DNA of 64,000 bases from Photobacterium gaetbulicola Gung47 (GTDB taxonomy: Bacteria > Pseudomonadota > Gammaproteobacteria > Enterobacterales > Vibrionaceae), in the NCBI GenBank assembly GCA_000940995.1, contig CP005974.1:682001-746000 (forward strand), read 5' to 3'. Numbering within the stretch: position 1 is the first letter of the stretch; each line of letters begins with the position of its first letter. Below the pieces are notes generated by a model. The model was not told the origin of the DNA, did no database searches, and worked only from the letters and a program-made list of their open reading frames with translations. This document shows, one piece after another, positions 35,612 to 44,014 of the stretch. The position numbers and the translations under genes are program-made.

Positions 35612-36345
35612 AGAAGTTGATTGTCATGCTATTTGCCCTGCTGCCGTCTCTGGCTATGGCGGCGGGCCCGTCGGTGCCACTGGACAAAGCCGGTAATGAT
35701 CTGACCGACAAAGCCTCGCTGCAGCGCGGTGCCCAGACCTTCATGAACTACTGTTTCGGCTGTCATGCGACCCAGTACCAGCGCTACGAGCGGGTGGCGA
35801 CGGATCTGGGGATCCCGGCGGCACTGATGAAGGAGCACATGATCTTCGATCCTGAAGCTAAAATCGGTGATCTGATGGTCAATGCCATCCCGACCGAATA
35901 TGCGGCGGCCTCGTTTGGGGCGCCGGCACCGGATCTGACCATGGTTGCCCGTGTTCGCGGCAGTGACTGGCTCTACACCTACCTGCGCTCCTTCTATGCG
36001 GATCCTAGCCGTCCGTTTGGGGTCAACAACGTGGTGTTCCCGAGTGTGGGGATGCCCCATGTGCTGGAAGAGCTGCAAGGTGTCCCGACCAAGGTGTATG
36101 AAACCCGCTTGATTGACGGGGAAGAAGTACAGGAATACGTTGGGATCAAGTCTGACGGTACGGGTGAGCTGAATGATGACGAATATGACGAGGCGGTACG
36201 CGATCTGGTCAATTTCCTCGAATATTCGGCCGAGCCGATGAAGTTGGAACGCCAGCGTCTGGGTTACTGGGTGATGGGCTTTATCGTCGTATTCTTTGTA
36301 CTAACATTACTGTTGAAGAAAGAATATTGGCGTGATGTCCACTGA
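35608..36345 (+). CDS. petC: Cytochrome c1 subunit of the bc1 complex
   Basis: This 245-residue protein has a signal peptide (MKKLIVMLFALLPSLAMA), a covalent heme site CFGCH and a C-terminal membrane anchor (YWVMGFIVVFFVLTLLL). It passes electrons from the Rieske protein to soluble or membrane cytochrome c and on to cbb3-type oxidases. It is the last gene of petABC. Confidence 0.97.
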   Translation: MKKLIVMLFALLPSLAMAAGPSVPLDKAGNDLTDKASLQRGAQTFMNYCFGCHATQYQRYERVATDLGIPAALMKEHMIFDPEAKIGDLMVNAIPTEYAAASFGAPAPDLTMVARVRGSDWLYTYLRSFYADPSRPFGVNNVVFPSVGMPHVLEELQGVPTKVYETRLIDGEEVQEYVGIKSDGTGELNDDEYDEAVRDLVNFLEYSAEPMKLERQRLGYWVMGFIVVFFVLTLLLKKEYWRDVH

Positions 36346-36430
36346 TCAGGTAATCTAGTGGGTTAGAATCTCGCAATGGGGGCCGGTGCCCCCGTTGCTT
36401 TTTGTGTATTTAAGTATACTGGAGGGGTTA

Positions 36431-37069
36431 ATGGCTGTTGCTGCCAATAAACGCTCTGTGATGACTCTGTATTCTGATGCTTCTGACATCTACAGCCATC
36501 AGGTGCGTATCGTACTAGCAGAAAAAGGTGTAAGCGTTGAAATCGAGCTGGTTGACCCAAACAACCTGCCGGAAGACTTGCTAGACCTAAACCCGTACAA
36601 CTCTGTGCCGACTTTGGTTGACCGTGAGCTTGCACTTTACCAAGCAAGCATCATTATGGAGTATCTGGATGAGCGTTTCCCTCATCCACCATTGATGCCT
36701 GTTTACCCTGTTGCTCGTGGTAACAGCCGTTTGATGATGTACCGTATCGAACGTAACTGGTACACATTGGCTGAAAAAGTAAATAAAGGAACTGCCGACG
36801 AAGCTGAGAAGGCACGTAAGCAGCTGCGCGAAGAGCTGTTGGCTCTTGCTCCGGTATTTGCTGAGTTCCCATACTTCATGAGTGAAGAGTTCAGCTTGGT
36901 TGACTGTTACCTGGCACCGCTACTGTGGCGTTTGCCTGAAATGGGTATCGAGCTAACTGGTGCTGGCGCCAAGGAAGTGAAAAACTACATGACCCGTGTT
37001 TTCGAGCGCGATTCATTCCTGGCCTCATTGACTGAAGCAGAGCGCGAAATGCGTTTGGCTGGCAAGTAA
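36431..37069 (+). CDS. sspA: Stringent starvation protein A
   Basis: This 212-residue protein has a glutathione S-transferase fold (MTLYSDASDIYSHQVRIVLA; later SIIMEYLDERFPHPPL). SspA binds RNA polymerase and supports stationary-phase and acid tolerance and phage P1 late gene expression. The frame is open from 36386, but the ATG at 36431 has GGAGG upstream and fits the family start. It overlaps sspB (TAATG). Confidence 0.96.
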   Translation: MAVAANKRSVMTLYSDASDIYSHQVRIVLAEKGVSVEIELVDPNNLPEDLLDLNPYNSVPTLVDRELALYQASIIMEYLDERFPHPPLMPVYPVARGNSRLMMYRIERNWYTLAEKVNKGTADEAEKARKQLREELLALAPVFAEFPYFMSEEFSLVDCYLAPLLWRLPEMGIELTGAGAKEVKNYMTRVFERDSFLASLTEAEREMRLAGK

Positions 37070-37563
37070 TGATGGACATCGACAACATGACACCGCGTCG
37101 ACCGTATTTGCTGCGTGCTTTCTATGATTGGCTGGTAGATAACGATCTGACCCCGCACTTGGTGGTGGATGCGACGCTGCCGGGTGTCAAGGTTCCGATG
37201 GAATTTGTCAGTGATGGTCAGATTGTTCTGAACATTGCGCCGCGCGCGGTGGGCAACTTGGAGTTGGGTAACGAAGCGATCAGCTTTAGCGCCCGCTTCA
37301 GCGGCCGACCTCACACGGTGATTGTTCCGCTTTACGCTGCGATGGCGATTTATGCGCGTGAAAATGGCGCTGGTACCATGTTCGAGCCAGAGCCGGCCTA
37401 TGCGACGGATATGGCGGATATCGAAGAGCTTGATGATATCGAAGAGCAGCCACAGGATACCCTGTCTCCTGTTGAGCCGGTGACTGAAGCGGTATCGGAT
37501 ATTGAGCCTGACGATGAGCCACCTCGCCCGCGTGGCCGTCCAAGCCTGCGTGTCGTGAAATAA
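37069..37563 (+). CDS. sspB: SspB, ClpXP protease specificity adaptor
   Basis: This 164-residue protein has a folded substrate-binding domain (residues 1 to about 110), an acidic flexible linker, and the C-terminal ClpX-binding motif RGRPSLRVVK. It tethers ssrA-tagged proteins from stalled ribosomes, and RseA fragments, to ClpXP. The latter links it functionally to DegS in the sigma-E pathway. Confidence 0.96.
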   Translation: MMDIDNMTPRRPYLLRAFYDWLVDNDLTPHLVVDATLPGVKVPMEFVSDGQIVLNIAPRAVGNLELGNEAISFSARFSGRPHTVIVPLYAAMAIYARENGAGTMFEPEPAYATDMADIEELDDIEEQPQDTLSPVEPVTEAVSDIEPDDEPPRPRGRPSLRVVK

Positions 37564-37586
37564 TCTCACGGTCCAATAACCCAATT

Positions 37587-37616
37587 AAAAAACGCAGCGA
37601 AAGCTGCGTTTTTTTT
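37587..37616. terminator. Bidirectional terminator between sspB and dolP
   Basis: AACGCAGC-GAAA-GCTGCGTT, with A and T runs on the two sides, sits between the converging sspB and dolP genes. Confidence 0.93.
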
Positions 37617-37636
37617 GGGCTTTCTTGTCGTACCCC

Positions 37637-38176
37637 CTAATCCTTAGGGTATTCAAACACCTTGACCACTTTCTTGACGCCCGAAACATTGCGGGCGATG
37701 TCGGCGGCAATGTTGCCCTGCTCACGGCTGACATAGCCGAGCAGGAACACTTCCTGGCCTTCGGTGATCACCTTGATGGTGGCATTGCTCAATTTTTTGC
37801 TGCCAATAAGCTGGGCTTTGACCTTGGTGGTTAGCCAGCTGTCACTGCTGAATTCCCCAAACTGGGGCAGCGGGCGGATCTGGATTTGGTTGTAGACCGT
37901 ATTGACGTTTTTTAGCTCACGGACTTGTTGCTCCAATTGGTGGCTGTATCTTTGCTCGGTCGCTTGGCCAACCAGCAACACTTTGCCTTCCACTGCAACG
38001 GCGTTGACTCGGGTATGCTGGCGGTAAGGGGGCTTATTGGCCAGACCGCCAACTTCCATTTCAATTTCCTGATCATACCATTGCTGCTTGGTCGAGCGGG
38101 TATCGGCAGGATCCAGGGCCGCGCAGGCCTGCAGGCCCAGCGTCAGTAGGAGAACAATTAGCAGACGCCAGTTCAT
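37637..38176 (-). CDS. dolP: DolP (YraP), outer-membrane BON-domain lipoprotein
   Basis: This 179-residue lipoprotein has a lipobox LQAC at residue 18 and two BON domains, the first near VNAVAVEGKVLLVGQA and the second near ATIKVITEGQEVFLLG. DolP binds anionic phospholipid at the division site and supports outer-membrane integrity and BamA function; in enterobacteria it belongs to the sigma-E regulon. It is the last gene of the lpoA-yraN-diaA-dolP group. Confidence 0.95.
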   Translation of the reverse strand: MNWRLLIVLLLTLGLQACAALDPADTRSTKQQWYDQEIEMEVGGLANKPPYRQHTRVNAVAVEGKVLLVGQATEQRYSHQLEQQVRELKNVNTVYNQIQIRPLPQFGEFSSDSWLTTKVKAQLIGSKKLSNATIKVITEGQEVFLLGYVSREQGNIAADIARNVSGVKKVVKVFEYPKD

Positions 38177-38197
38177 GATTACCTTCCTTGTATCGAT

Positions 38198-38788
38198 CTA
38201 TCCTTCGTGATGGGGGAACAGAACCTTGTCGATGAGATCGCAGAGGCAGTGAACCACCAATAGCTGGCCTTCCTGGATCCGGGCGGTCCGTTGCGAGGGG
38301 ATACGGATCTCGACATCCTGGATACCCAGCAGCCCGGCCATTTCACCACCATCTTTACCGGTCAGGGCAATAATGGTCATATCCCGGGTCAGTGCAGCCT
38401 CCATGGCCTTGATGATGTTCTTGCTGTTGCCGCTGGTTGACAGCACAAACAGGATGTCACCGCCCTGGCCAAGTGCCCTTACTTGTTTGGAGAAGACTTC
38501 ATCGTGGTGATAGTCGTTGGCGACGGCTGTCAGGGTTGTGGTATCTGCTGTCAGAGCCAAAGCAGGCAGGCTAGGGCGCTCGGTTTCGTAACGGTTGATC
38601 AGGCAAGAAGCAAAGTGCTGAGAATTCGCCGCCGAGCCACCATTACCGCAGCAGAGGATCTTGTTGCCATTGAGCAGGCTTTGCACCATCACCTGGGCTG
38701 CCTGTGATATTGCGTCTGGCAGGGCCTCGGCGGCGGCAATCTGGGTTTGGATGCTTTCGGTGAAACTTTCTTTGATGCTCTCTAGCAT
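38198..38788 (-). CDS. diaA: DiaA, DnaA initiator-associating protein
   Basis: This 196-residue SIS-domain protein has the phosphosugar-binding-like motif CGNGGSAANSQHF. It resembles the heptose isomerase GmhA, but its position between yraN and dolP, and details such as LINRYETERPSLPALAL, fit DiaA. DiaA tetramers bind DnaA and promote timely initiation at oriC. Confidence 0.93.
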   Translation of the reverse strand: MLESIKESFTESIQTQIAAAEALPDAISQAAQVMVQSLLNGNKILCCGNGGSAANSQHFASCLINRYETERPSLPALALTADTTTLTAVANDYHHDEVFSKQVRALGQGGDILFVLSTSGNSKNIIKAMEAALTRDMTIIALTGKDGGEMAGLLGIQDVEIRIPSQRTARIQEGQLLVVHCLCDLIDKVLFPHHEG

Positions 38789-38791
38789 GGA

Positions 38792-39160
38792 TTAACCTTC
38801 TACTAGGGTGTTGGTAAACCATTCGATTCGCGGTGGTGTGCCTTCGAGCGATACCACATCAAACCGAAACTCAGTGTGTTCAATGGCCAAGCCATTTTTC
38901 TTAAGCCACAACAAGGCTGCACGTTTAACGCGTTGTTGTTTACGCCAGTTTACCGCTTCTGCGGCCGAACCGTAATGGTTGTTTTTGCGGAATTTGACTT
39001 CGACAAAGACCCAGCACTGGCGATGGCGCATGATCAGATCGATTTCGCCGCTACGGCACTGGAAATTGCGGGTATGGGGGAGCAGGCCATGGCGGCAGAG
39101 GTACTGCTCGGCCATGGCCTCGTAGGTTTGCCCTTGTTGGCGCTTATTGAGCCGGCTCAA
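38792..39160 (-). CDS. yraN: YraN, UPF0102 nuclease-like protein
   Basis: This 122-residue protein has a restriction-endonuclease-like fold (GEIDLIMRHRQCWVFVEVKF) with the expected acidic and lysine residues. Its function is not established; a Holliday-junction or repair role has been proposed for the family. Its start overlaps the lpoA end by 17 bases. Confidence 0.93.
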   Translation of the reverse strand: MSRLNKRQQGQTYEAMAEQYLCRHGLLPHTRNFQCRSGEIDLIMRHRQCWVFVEVKFRKNNHYGSAAEAVNWRKQQRVKRAALLWLKKNGLAIEHTEFRFDVVSLEGTPPRIEWFTNTLVEG

Positions 39161-40979
39161 TACCGTTTCCGGTATAGATGGCCCAGCTGAGCTGGCGCTG
39201 GATCACACACTGGTCATCGAGGCTAAGCTGGCCGGTATTGCCCTGGGTGGTGTAGTTATCGACCACACGCATTTGTGGCAGTTCGGATACCATCTTGTAG
39301 GCGTCCATCCCGAAGGCATGAAGTCGGACATCGGTATTCCTGCTATCTGGCCACAGCTCTTCATAGCGGTTCATGAAGTTGTGGTTGGCGTCGATCAGCA
39401 ATGGGATATCGCTGAACTCGATACCACGGATTTCAGAAGTATCCGCGGTACGATCCGGGTAGCTGCGCGAGCTGGCATAAAGCTTCGGCTGCGAGGCGTC
39501 CGGGTTGATAGACACTTCGATAAACGGCTTGAGCAGAGTCAGCTCGTTGACATTGGCGATCAGGTAAACCGCATCGGTATCACGGCGGCTTCGTGGCTCG
39601 GCTTCAAGCTCCATCCCCAGCACCTGCTGCATCTGTTGGATACGGCTTTGGCTCTCGGTGAGGCCAAATACCGCAGCAATTTCCTGCTGGATTTGCTTGC
39701 GCGAGCTGAACTGGCGGGTTGCCGGGGTATTACCGGTCAGTTGCTGCCATTGTTCGATGAAGGCGTTGCTAACGCGGCTGCCGAAGCTGTTCCCCGGTGC
39801 CAGCACCATCGGGTACTGGTGTCCCTTGGCAAAGAGGTGGCGGGCGGCCTGCTCCGCTTCCTGCTCCGGCGAGAGCGAGAAGTAGCACGCATTATCTTGG
39901 GTCAGCTTGCTCGGATCCGGCTCGTTGAGGGCAAGCAAGGCAATGTTGCTGCTGTTGGCGCGCTGGAACTCGGTGATTTTTTCCTTGCGCAGAGGCCCGA
40001 TCACCATTTCGACGCCGCTTTGCTCCAGCTTGGCCATGATGGAAGCCATGCTTTCCGCTTCGGTGTCGAAGACTGTCAGCTCGGTTTCGGCCTCGCGGCC
40101 GGTGTCGTCGAGCATGGCATTGATAAAGCCATCGCGAACGGCCTTGCCGGATTGTTCAAAGCGGCCGGATAGCGGCAGCAGCAGGGCAACATTGTCGAGC
40201 TGGGCAATTTCCAGTGACATGATGCTGTCGAGATCGGTCGGCAGGTATTGATTGGCCGGGTGGTAAGGGTGGCTACCCAGCCACTCTTCGACCATCGACT
40301 TGAGCTTGGCCGGACGCTGTGAATAGGTGTTTTTCAGCACTGCCAGTTGGAGCCAGCCGCGCAGCACTTCTTCATCGCTGGCCAGGGTGACTGACTGGAG
40401 CTGGTTGTTGTTGTAGTTGGACAGATCTTGCCATAGGTTCTGCCAGTTTGCTGCTTTCTGGTCATTGTTCAGGTACTGATCCAATGCCGTACGCGAGCGG
40501 GCGGCGCTGAGTGGCTGGTTGGTCTGGCGGTAAAGCTCTGCGCGTAGCATATGGTAACGCAGGTACTGGCTGTCGGCCAGGGTCCACCAAGGCTGGAAGT
40601 TGAGTGAATCAAGAGCGGCTTTAGGCTGGCCTTGCTGGTAGCGCAGGGTAGCGCGCGCCAGCTGCCATTCGGCCATCTGCAGCGGATCCATGTTCATCCG
40701 GCTTAGGCGGTCAGCGAGTTGTTCGGCCTGGCTCCATTGGCCTTCCTTGATCAACGCTTTGAGGGCCAGGATGTTCCAGTTGATGCTCTGGGCACCTTCA
40801 CTTGACTCGGCTTTGATCAGATAATTGGCTGCGCTATCAGTAGCGGCGGCTGTAATATCGGTGACCACGACAGGTTGGTTAGAGGTACTACAGCTTGCCA
40901 GAAGCACGGCAAGGGCTACAGGGGCTAACAGTCGTGATACACTTTTACGCTTATGGGTAAAATTGAGCATTGAATTCAT
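39144..40979 (-). CDS. lpoA: LpoA, outer-membrane activator of PBP1A
   Basis: This 611-residue lipoprotein has a lipobox LLASC near residue 30. It has a helical TPR-like N-terminal domain (LADRLSRMNMDPLQMAEWQL) and a C-terminal periplasmic-binding-protein-like domain (VALLLPLSGRFEQSGKAV). LpoA reaches through the peptidoglycan mesh to stimulate the transpeptidase of PBP1A. It is divergent from rsmI across 52 bases. An ATG at 40970 is an alternative start. Confidence 0.96.
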   Translation of the reverse strand: MNSMLNFTHKRKSVSRLLAPVALAVLLASCSTSNQPVVVTDITAAATDSAANYLIKAESSEGAQSINWNILALKALIKEGQWSQAEQLADRLSRMNMDPLQMAEWQLARATLRYQQGQPKAALDSLNFQPWWTLADSQYLRYHMLRAELYRQTNQPLSAARSRTALDQYLNNDQKAANWQNLWQDLSNYNNNQLQSVTLASDEEVLRGWLQLAVLKNTYSQRPAKLKSMVEEWLGSHPYHPANQYLPTDLDSIMSLEIAQLDNVALLLPLSGRFEQSGKAVRDGFINAMLDDTGREAETELTVFDTEAESMASIMAKLEQSGVEMVIGPLRKEKITEFQRANSSNIALLALNEPDPSKLTQDNACYFSLSPEQEAEQAARHLFAKGHQYPMVLAPGNSFGSRVSNAFIEQWQQLTGNTPATRQFSSRKQIQQEIAAVFGLTESQSRIQQMQQVLGMELEAEPRSRRDTDAVYLIANVNELTLLKPFIEVSINPDASQPKLYASSRSYPDRTADTSEIRGIEFSDIPLLIDANHNFMNRYEELWPDSRNTDVRLHAFGMDAYKMVSELPQMRVVDNYTTQGNTGQLSLDDQCVIQRQLSWAIYTGNGIEPAQ

Positions 40980-41031
40980 TCAACTGTGACAAATTACTCT
41001 CTATATTAATTGCAGATGAGATCTTAGACAA

Positions 41032-41892
41032 ATGAGTGAGACCAATTCATGCACGGTAGATGTCGCAACTTTGTACATCGTACCTACACCAATCGGTAAT
41101 TTAGCGGACATTACGCAGCGTGCATTGGACGTATTGGCAAACGTCGATCTGATTGCCGCCGAGGATACGCGACATACCTCGCGCCTGCTGACCCATTTTT
41201 CGATCTCGACCCGCACCTTTGCGCTTCACGACCACAATGAGCAGCAAAAAGCTGACTACCTGATCGAAAAACTTCAGGCTGGTACCAGTATCGCACTAGT
41301 GTCCGATGCCGGTACGCCGCTGATCAGTGATCCAGGATACCATCTTGTCAACCGTTGTCGTCAGGCGGGTGTTAAAGTTGTCCCTCTTCCGGGGCCCTGT
41401 GCGGTTGTGACTGCGTTGAGTGGTGCCGGGCTGCCGTCGGACCGCTTCAGTTTCGAAGGCTTCCTGCCGCCAAAGAGCAAGGGGCGTCGTGACCGCTTCC
41501 AGGCACTGGCCAATGACGAGCGCACCATGATTTTCTACGAATCACCGCACCGCATCATGGACTCGCTGGCGGACATGCTGGCGGTGTTGGGGGCTGAGCG
41601 ACAGGTGGTGCTGGCACGAGAGCTGACCAAAACCTACGAAACTATCCACGGGGCACCGCTGGGCGAGCTGATTGACTGGCTGAATGAAGATAGCAACCGT
41701 ACCCGTGGGGAAATGGTGCTGCTGGTAGCTGGGCACCGCGCTGAGAAAGAACAGTTGCCGGCTGATGCGCTTCGCACCCTGGGCCTGCTGGTCAAAGAGC
41801 TTCCGCTGAAGAAAGCGGCGGCACTGGCGGCGGAAATCCACGGAGTCAAGAAGAACGCGCTGTATAAGTGGGGACTTGAAAATCTAGACTGA
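41032..41892 (+). CDS. rsmI: RsmI, 16S rRNA C1402 2'-O-methyltransferase
   Basis: This 286-residue tetrapyrrole-methylase-fold enzyme has the signature VPTPIGNLADITQRAL and the family block DAGTPLISDPGYHLV. It ribose-methylates C1402 of 16S rRNA; the same base is N4-methylated by RsmH, whose gene lies 0.9 kb downstream, so both C1402 enzymes flank rnpB. Confidence 0.96.
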   Translation: MSETNSCTVDVATLYIVPTPIGNLADITQRALDVLANVDLIAAEDTRHTSRLLTHFSISTRTFALHDHNEQQKADYLIEKLQAGTSIALVSDAGTPLISDPGYHLVNRCRQAGVKVVPLPGPCAVVTALSGAGLPSDRFSFEGFLPPKSKGRRDRFQALANDERTMIFYESPHRIMDSLADMLAVLGAERQVVLARELTKTYETIHGAPLGELIDWLNEDSNRTRGEMVLLVAGHRAEKEQLPADALRTLGLLVKELPLKKAAALAAEIHGVKKNALYKWGLENLD

Positions 41893-41928
41893 GGCTAGAG
41901 GCTAGAGGCTAGAGGCTGGGGGGGGGGG
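41890..41928 (+). repeat. 7-bp tandem repeat (AGGCTAG) and an 11-G run after rsmI
   Basis: Directly at the rsmI stop, GAGGCTA repeats about four times and then runs into eleven consecutive G residues (41918-41928). Such a tract is prone to slippage. A GGCCCATAGCC element follows at 41955-41965. Confidence 0.9.
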
Positions 41929-42049
41929 CTTTTCGCCTAGCGCCCCATGCCAATGGCCCATAGCCACCTGTTGCTATTTCCACCGCTTTTGGGTTTTGTC
42001 GGATTTTTCACTGGTAACTGTGAGCCAAGTCCTATACAATCGCCCGCCT

Positions 42050-42437
<388 letters not shown>

Positions 42438-42447
42438 TTTAAGTACG

Positions 42448-42490
42448 AAAGGTGATGTGAGGTCTCAAATGAGGCTTTACATCACCTTTT
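42448..42490 (+). terminator. rnpB terminator
   Basis: AAAGGTGATGT and ACATCACCTTT form a perfect 11-bp outer stem with an inner CTCA-AA-TGAG hairpin. Few T residues follow. Confidence 0.75.
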
Positions 42491-42579
42491 GTCGTTTTGG
42501 GCCCGGTGATTTTACCGTTGGCCTCTGCTTTAGCCTCCGCGATTAATTTCAAGTGATTGTTAGAATTGCGGCCCTCGGC

Positions 42580-42609
42580 TTGACATCTTTTTTATCAAAT
42601 ACGTACACT
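42580..42609 (+). promoter_or_regulatory. Promoter of the dcw cluster
   Basis: A perfect TTGACA at 42580-42585 and TACACT at 42604-42609 are spaced by 18 bases. rsmH starts 140 bases downstream. No mraZ ORF is present in this gap, so rsmH is the first gene of the cluster. Confidence 0.6.
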
Positions 42610-42749
42610 TTGCGGTGGGAATTTGCGGAAAATGCTTTTAAAACAGCGTTTTAATAGCCTAAGTTAATGAATTTCCACTGTTACTGGATTTTATGCCTAC
42701 TTGTTGACTAACGGGTTGGCTCGCTTTTACAAGAGCTGAATAATTACTT

Positions 42750-43697
42750 ATGTCTGAACAGTTTGAGCACGTCTCGGTTTTACTTCATGAATCTGTTGAT
42801 GGCTTGGCCATCAAGCCAGATGGTATCTATATCGACGGTACATTTGGCCGCGGTGGACACAGCCGCCTGATCCTATCCCAGCTAGGTGAAAACGGACGCC
42901 TTTACAGTATTGACCGCGATCCTCAGGCGATTGCCGAAGCCCAGAAAATTGATGACCCACGTTTTACCATCATCCATGGCCCGTTCTCGGGGATGGAAAA
43001 ATACATGGAAGAGCGCGATCTGATCGGCCGTGTCGATGGTGTGCTATTGGATCTTGGCGTTTCTTCGCCGCAGCTGGACGATGCCGAACGTGGCTTTAGT
43101 TTTATGCGAGATGGGCCGCTTGATATGCGTATGGACCCAACATCTGGCATTTCTGCGGCAGATTGGCTGGCAGAAGCGGAAGCCGATGATATTGCTTGGG
43201 TACTCAAAGAGTTTGGTGAAGAGCGTTTTGCCAAGCGTATTGCCCGTGGCATTGTGGCTTACCGCGAGGATCCGGAGAACGAGCCGTTGACCCGTACCAC
43301 TCAGTTGGCCAAGCTGATTGCTGATGTGTCGCCGTTCAAGGATAAGCACAAGCATCCGGCTACCCGTAGCTTCCAGGCGATCCGCATTTACATCAACAGC
43401 GAGCTTGAAGAGATTGAAACAGCCCTTAAAGGTGCGGTGAATATCTTGGCTACCGGTGGTCGCCTGTCGGTGATCAGTTTCCACTCGCTGGAAGATCGTA
43501 TGGTTAAGCGTTTTATCCGCAAGCAGAGCAAAGGACCGGAAGTACCGGCTGGTTTGCCTTTGACGGAAGAGCAGATCAAAGCGCTGGGCAGTGCGGATCT
43601 CAAGCCGGTCGGTAAAGCGATCAAGCCATCGAAAAATGAAGTGAGCGATAATGCTCGCTCCCGTAGCTCTGTACTGCGACTGGCTGAACGCCTATGA
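42750..43697 (+). CDS. rsmH: RsmH, 16S rRNA C1402 N4-methyltransferase
   Basis: This 315-residue SAM-dependent methyltransferase (formerly MraW) has the SAM motif DGTFGRGGHSRLIL and the FSFMRDGPLDMRMD block. It N4-methylates C1402 of 16S rRNA. It heads the dcw cluster here, and its stop overlaps ftsL by four bases. Confidence 0.97.
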   Translation: MSEQFEHVSVLLHESVDGLAIKPDGIYIDGTFGRGGHSRLILSQLGENGRLYSIDRDPQAIAEAQKIDDPRFTIIHGPFSGMEKYMEERDLIGRVDGVLLDLGVSSPQLDDAERGFSFMRDGPLDMRMDPTSGISAADWLAEAEADDIAWVLKEFGEERFAKRIARGIVAYREDPENEPLTRTTQLAKLIADVSPFKDKHKHPATRSFQAIRIYINSELEEIETALKGAVNILATGGRLSVISFHSLEDRMVKRFIRKQSKGPEVPAGLPLTEEQIKALGSADLKPVGKAIKPSKNEVSDNARSRSSVLRLAERL

Positions 43698-44014
43698 ACC
43701 AACAGCCGGAACCAACGGACAACCTGGCCCAGCTTATTGGCCGGGATTTGATCTCTGTCAGCAGAATTCCGCTGACACTGTTGGTTCTGGTACTGATTTC
43801 TGCAATGGGGGTGGTGCTGATCACCCACCATTCACGCCAGCTGATTGCCCAGCAGGAGCAATTGCTAGTTGAGCGGGATCAGCTCGATATCGAGTGGCGA
43901 AATCAGATCCTTGAAGAAAGTTCATTGGCCGAGCATAGTCGGATTGAACGTTTAGCCGAACAGGAGATGGAGATGCAGCGTCCATCCCGTGATAGCGAAA
44001 TTATTGTTAAGTAA
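43694..44014 (+). CDS. ftsL: FtsL, division protein
   Basis: This 106-residue bitopic protein has a cytoplasmic N-terminus, one membrane helix (IPLTLLVLVLISAMGVVLI) and a periplasmic coiled coil ending ERLAEQEMEMQRPS. It forms the FtsQLB complex that activates FtsWI. It lies between rsmH and ftsI and overlaps both. Confidence 0.94.
   Translation: MNQQPEPTDNLAQLIGRDLISVSRIPLTLLVLVLISAMGVVLITHHSRQLIAQQEQLLVERDQLDIEWRNQILEESSLAEHSRIERLAEQEMEMQRPSRDSEIIVK

Noticed and set aside
39147..40172. 341-residue plus-strand ORF inside lpoA
   Set aside because: It is an antisense shadow of lpoA with no family features; lpoA itself has a clear lipobox and domains.
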